Part shown: positions 62,179 to 64,000 of the stretch, piece after piece
Position numbering within the stretch: position 1 is the first letter of the stretch
Layout of the letters: every line of letters starts with the position of its first letter
NCBI GenBank assembly: GCA_023392515.1
Contig: JAEVYX010000142.1
Coordinates: 1 to 64,000, forward strand
Direction: 5' to 3'
Length of the DNA stretch: 64,000 nucleotides
DNA from: Bacillota bacterium
GTDB taxonomy: Bacteria; Bacillota; Clostridia; Christensenellales; Aristaeellaceae
Notes under the pieces: model-generated
Databases searched by the model: none
What the model saw: the letters and a program-made list of their open reading frames with translations, nothing else
What the model was told of the DNA's origin: nothing
Position numbers and translations under genes: made by a program

Positions 62179-64000
62179 TCAGCCCCCGGCCCGGACATCC
62201 GGTCTCGGATCAGGCGATAGCGTATGCGGTATTTCCAAGTTCTGATTTTGCACAGGCAGCGCCTTATTGGTTGCTGCCGGATAGGGTTCAGGCTGGCGAG
62301 TGAGGGCTACCTTCAGCACATCATCAATGGAATCTACCTTTATCACTTCAAACACTTTTCGCACATGGGGCGGAATCTCTTCCAGGTCTTTCTCGTTTTC
62401 CGTGGGAATCACCAATGTGCGAATACCTGCCCGATAGGCAGCCAGTGTTTTTTCCTTCAGCCCGCCGATGGGCAAAACCCTTCCCCGAAGGGTGATTTCA
62501 CCCGTCATCGCCACATCCTGCCTGACAGGGATGCCTGTCAGCGCCGATACCAAAGCGGTAGCCATGGTAACACCGGCTGACGGGCCGTCTTTGGGCACTG
62601 CGCCTTCCGGCACATGGATGTGAATATCATCCAGTTTGTAAAAGTCAGGGGCAAGCCCCAGCAAAATCGTATGGGCACGCACCCAGGACAAGGCTGCTTT
62701 TCCGCTTTCCTTCATGACATCGCCCAGCTGGCCGGTAAGCTGTAATGCGCCCGAGCCCTGCATAATTGTGCACTCTACCGCCAGAAGTTCGCCGCCCACG
62801 GAGGTATATGCCAAGCCATTGACAACGCCCACCCGCGGCTCCTTTTCCGGCAAATCCCGCATATACCGATGTGCACCCAGGTACTCCTGCACCAGGGCAG
62901 GATTCATGACAACCTCCTGGTCACCCGTATCCAGCATCTGCACGGCGGCCTTACGCACCACCCGTGCCAGCACCCGTTCCAGACGGCGCACGCCGGCTTC
63001 CCGGGTATAGCCTTCAATGACCTGGCGCAATATTTTATCGCTCATCTTCACGGATTTGGCTGCAAGGCCATGCTCCTCCATTTGCTTGGGCAGCAAATGT
63101 CGCTTGGCAATCTGCAGTTTTTCCTCTTCCGTATAGCTGGGTACCTCTATCACTTCCATCCGGTCCAACAGCGGTGCGGGAATGGTATCCGTCGCATTGG
63201 CGGTGGTGATGAACATTACCTTGCTCAAGTCAAAGGGCAGTTCCAGATAATGATCCCTGAAAGAATGGTTTTGCTCCGCATCCAGCACTTCAAGCATTGC
63301 CGAGGCAGGATCGCCCCGGAAATCGGAGGACATTTTGTCAATTTCATCAAACAGGAATACGGGGTTCATTGTCCCGGCTTGCTTAATGCCGGAGATGATG
63401 CGCCCCGGTATCGCCCCTATATAGGTGCGCCGGTGACCGCGAATTTCCGCTTCATCCCGTACGCCGCCCAGGGACATTTGTACAAACTTGCGGCCGATTG
63501 CCTTGGATATTGCCCTTACAATCGAGGTTTTACCCACGCCAGGCGGGCCTACAAAGCACAGAATGGGGCCACGCATATCATTTTTCATGCGCCGAACGGC
63601 CAAGTATTCCACAATCCGTTCTTTGACCTTTTCCAAGCCGTAATGGTCCTCTGCCAAAATACGCCTGGCACGCTTTAAGTCCAGATTGTCGGGGGTCGTT
63701 TTTCCCCAGGGTAAATCAAGAATCCATTCCACATAAGTACGGCTGACGCCAATTTCCGGGGTGCCGGGAGCCATGCGGCTCAGCCGGTCCAATTCCCTTG
63801 TGACCTTGTCCTTGGCTTCCTGGTTCAATTCTGTGCGGGCCATTCTATCCCGAAGGTCTTCCACATCGGTGGCTTCTTTATCGCCCAGTTCCGTTTGAAT
63901 CGCTTTAATCTGTTCCCGCAGGTAGTAGTCTTTCTGATTTTTCTCGATCTGTTTTTTGATTCTGGCCTGCACCTGCTTTTCTACTGCAGCCAGCTCCGTT
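62179..64000 (-). CDS. lon: ATP-dependent Lon protease, N-terminal part outside the window
   Basis: The last 607 codons of Lon, a AAA+ protease that degrades damaged and regulatory proteins. Visible are the coiled-coil region before the ATPase ([13 protein letters not shown]), Walker A ([11 protein letters not shown]), Walker B ([10 protein letters not shown]), the sensor region ([11 protein letters not shown]) and the protease domain with the catalytic serine in [11 protein letters not shown] and the lysine in [10 protein letters not shown]. The substrate-binding N-terminal domain is cut off by the window edge. The C-terminus has a short extra tail (from about [10 protein letters not shown]) beyond the protease domain. 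Confidence 0.95.
   Translation of the reverse strand, partial: TELAAVEKQVQARIKKQIEKNQKDYYLREQIKAIQTELGDKEATDVEDLRDRMARTELNQEAKDKVTRELDRLSRMAPGTPEIGVSRTYVEWILDLPWGKTTPDNLDLKRARRILAEDHYGLEKVKERIVEYLAVRRMKNDMRGPILCFVGPPGVGKTSIVRAISKAIGRKFVQMSLGGVRDEAEIRGHRRTYIGAIPGRIISGIKQAGTMNPVFLFDEIDKMSSDFRGDPASAMLEVLDAEQNHSFRDHYLELPFDLSKVMFITTANATDTIPAPLLDRMEVIEVPSYTEEEKLQIAKRHLLPKQMEEHGLAAKSVKMSDKILRQVIEGYTREAGVRRLERVLARVVRKAAVQMLDTGDQEVVMNPALVQEYLGAHRYMRDLPEKEPRVGVVNGLAYTSVGGELLAVECTIMQGSGALQLTGQLGDVMKESGKAALSWVRAHTILLGLAPDFYKLDDIHIHVPEGAVPKDGPSAGVTMATALVSALTGIPVRQDVAMTGEITLRGRVLPIGGLKEKTLAAYRAGIRTLVIPTENEKDLEEIPPHVRKVFEVIKVDSIDDVLKVALTRQPEPYPAATNKALPVQNQNLEIPHTLSPDPRPDVRAGG

Overview
The window looks like chromosomal DNA of an anaerobic member of the Bacillota, most likely class Clostridia. 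The evidence is strong AGGAGG-type ribosome binding sites, a division/cell-wall (dcw) cluster starting with mraZ and a SpoVD-like penicillin-binding protein with PASTA domains, a meso-diaminopimelate-type MurE (DNPR motif), and strictly anaerobic enzymes: indolepyruvate:ferredoxin oxidoreductase, an Etf-linked lactate dehydrogenase with an FeS domain, a TM1266-type hydrogenase-associated regulator and a DUF3343 protein. I see no tRNA, rRNA, CRISPR array, insertion sequence or prophage. Genus cannot be read from the window.

Layout. 1-15.9 kb is housekeeping on the minus strand: rsfS (partial), a fused nadD-yqeK, a cysteine desulfurase with a divergent DUF3343 gene, a TM1266/ECF S-component pair behind a structured leader with an intrinsic terminator, a CtpA-like protease, a PucR-type regulator, an MsmX-type ATPase, a MacA/MacB-like adaptor and permease without an ATPase gene, then the coiled-coil protein/coaD/rsmD group, a membrane protein, 5-formyl-THF cyclo-ligase and alr. 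16-21.6 kb is an aryl-pyruvate fermentation operon (two phenylacetate-CoA ligases flanking iorAB, plus a tandem ACT protein). 21.6-27 kb holds a YkvI-like transporter, a HAD phosphatase, gpmA-eno and an EamA exporter.

27.0-32.4 kb is the most distinctive part: a five-gene phosphonate operon (ppd, a nucleotidyltransferase, pepM fused to a second nucleotidyltransferase domain, an iron alcohol dehydrogenase, rfbA) behind a perfect TTGACA-17-TATAAT promoter. The predicted route is phosphoenolpyruvate to phosphonopyruvate to phosphonoacetaldehyde to 2-hydroxyethylphosphonate, possibly activated as a CMP derivative for attachment to a glycan or lipid. No aminotransferase gene is present, so 2-aminoethylphosphonate is not the obvious product.

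32.5-37.5 kb carries a PAQR/hemolysin III protein, then a FadR-type regulator with TGGT-N3/5-ACCA operators in front of etfB-etfA-lctD, an electron-confurcating lactate dehydrogenase. 37.6-44.4 kb holds a secreted SH3/peptidoglycan-binding protein, a 727-residue protein that I do not recognise, a Crp/Fnr regulator facing two small FeS proteins, and a secreted C39-like protein. 44.5-58.4 kb is the dcw cluster (mraZ, ftsL-like, spoVD-like, murE, mraY, murD, ftsW, murA, divIB, ftsA, ftsZ), which lacks rsmH, murF, murG and murC. The mraZ promoter carries AAAGTGG boxes. 58.5-64 kb ends with a metallophosphoesterase, a zinc-ribbon protein, a secreted CAP-domain protein, engB and a partial lon.
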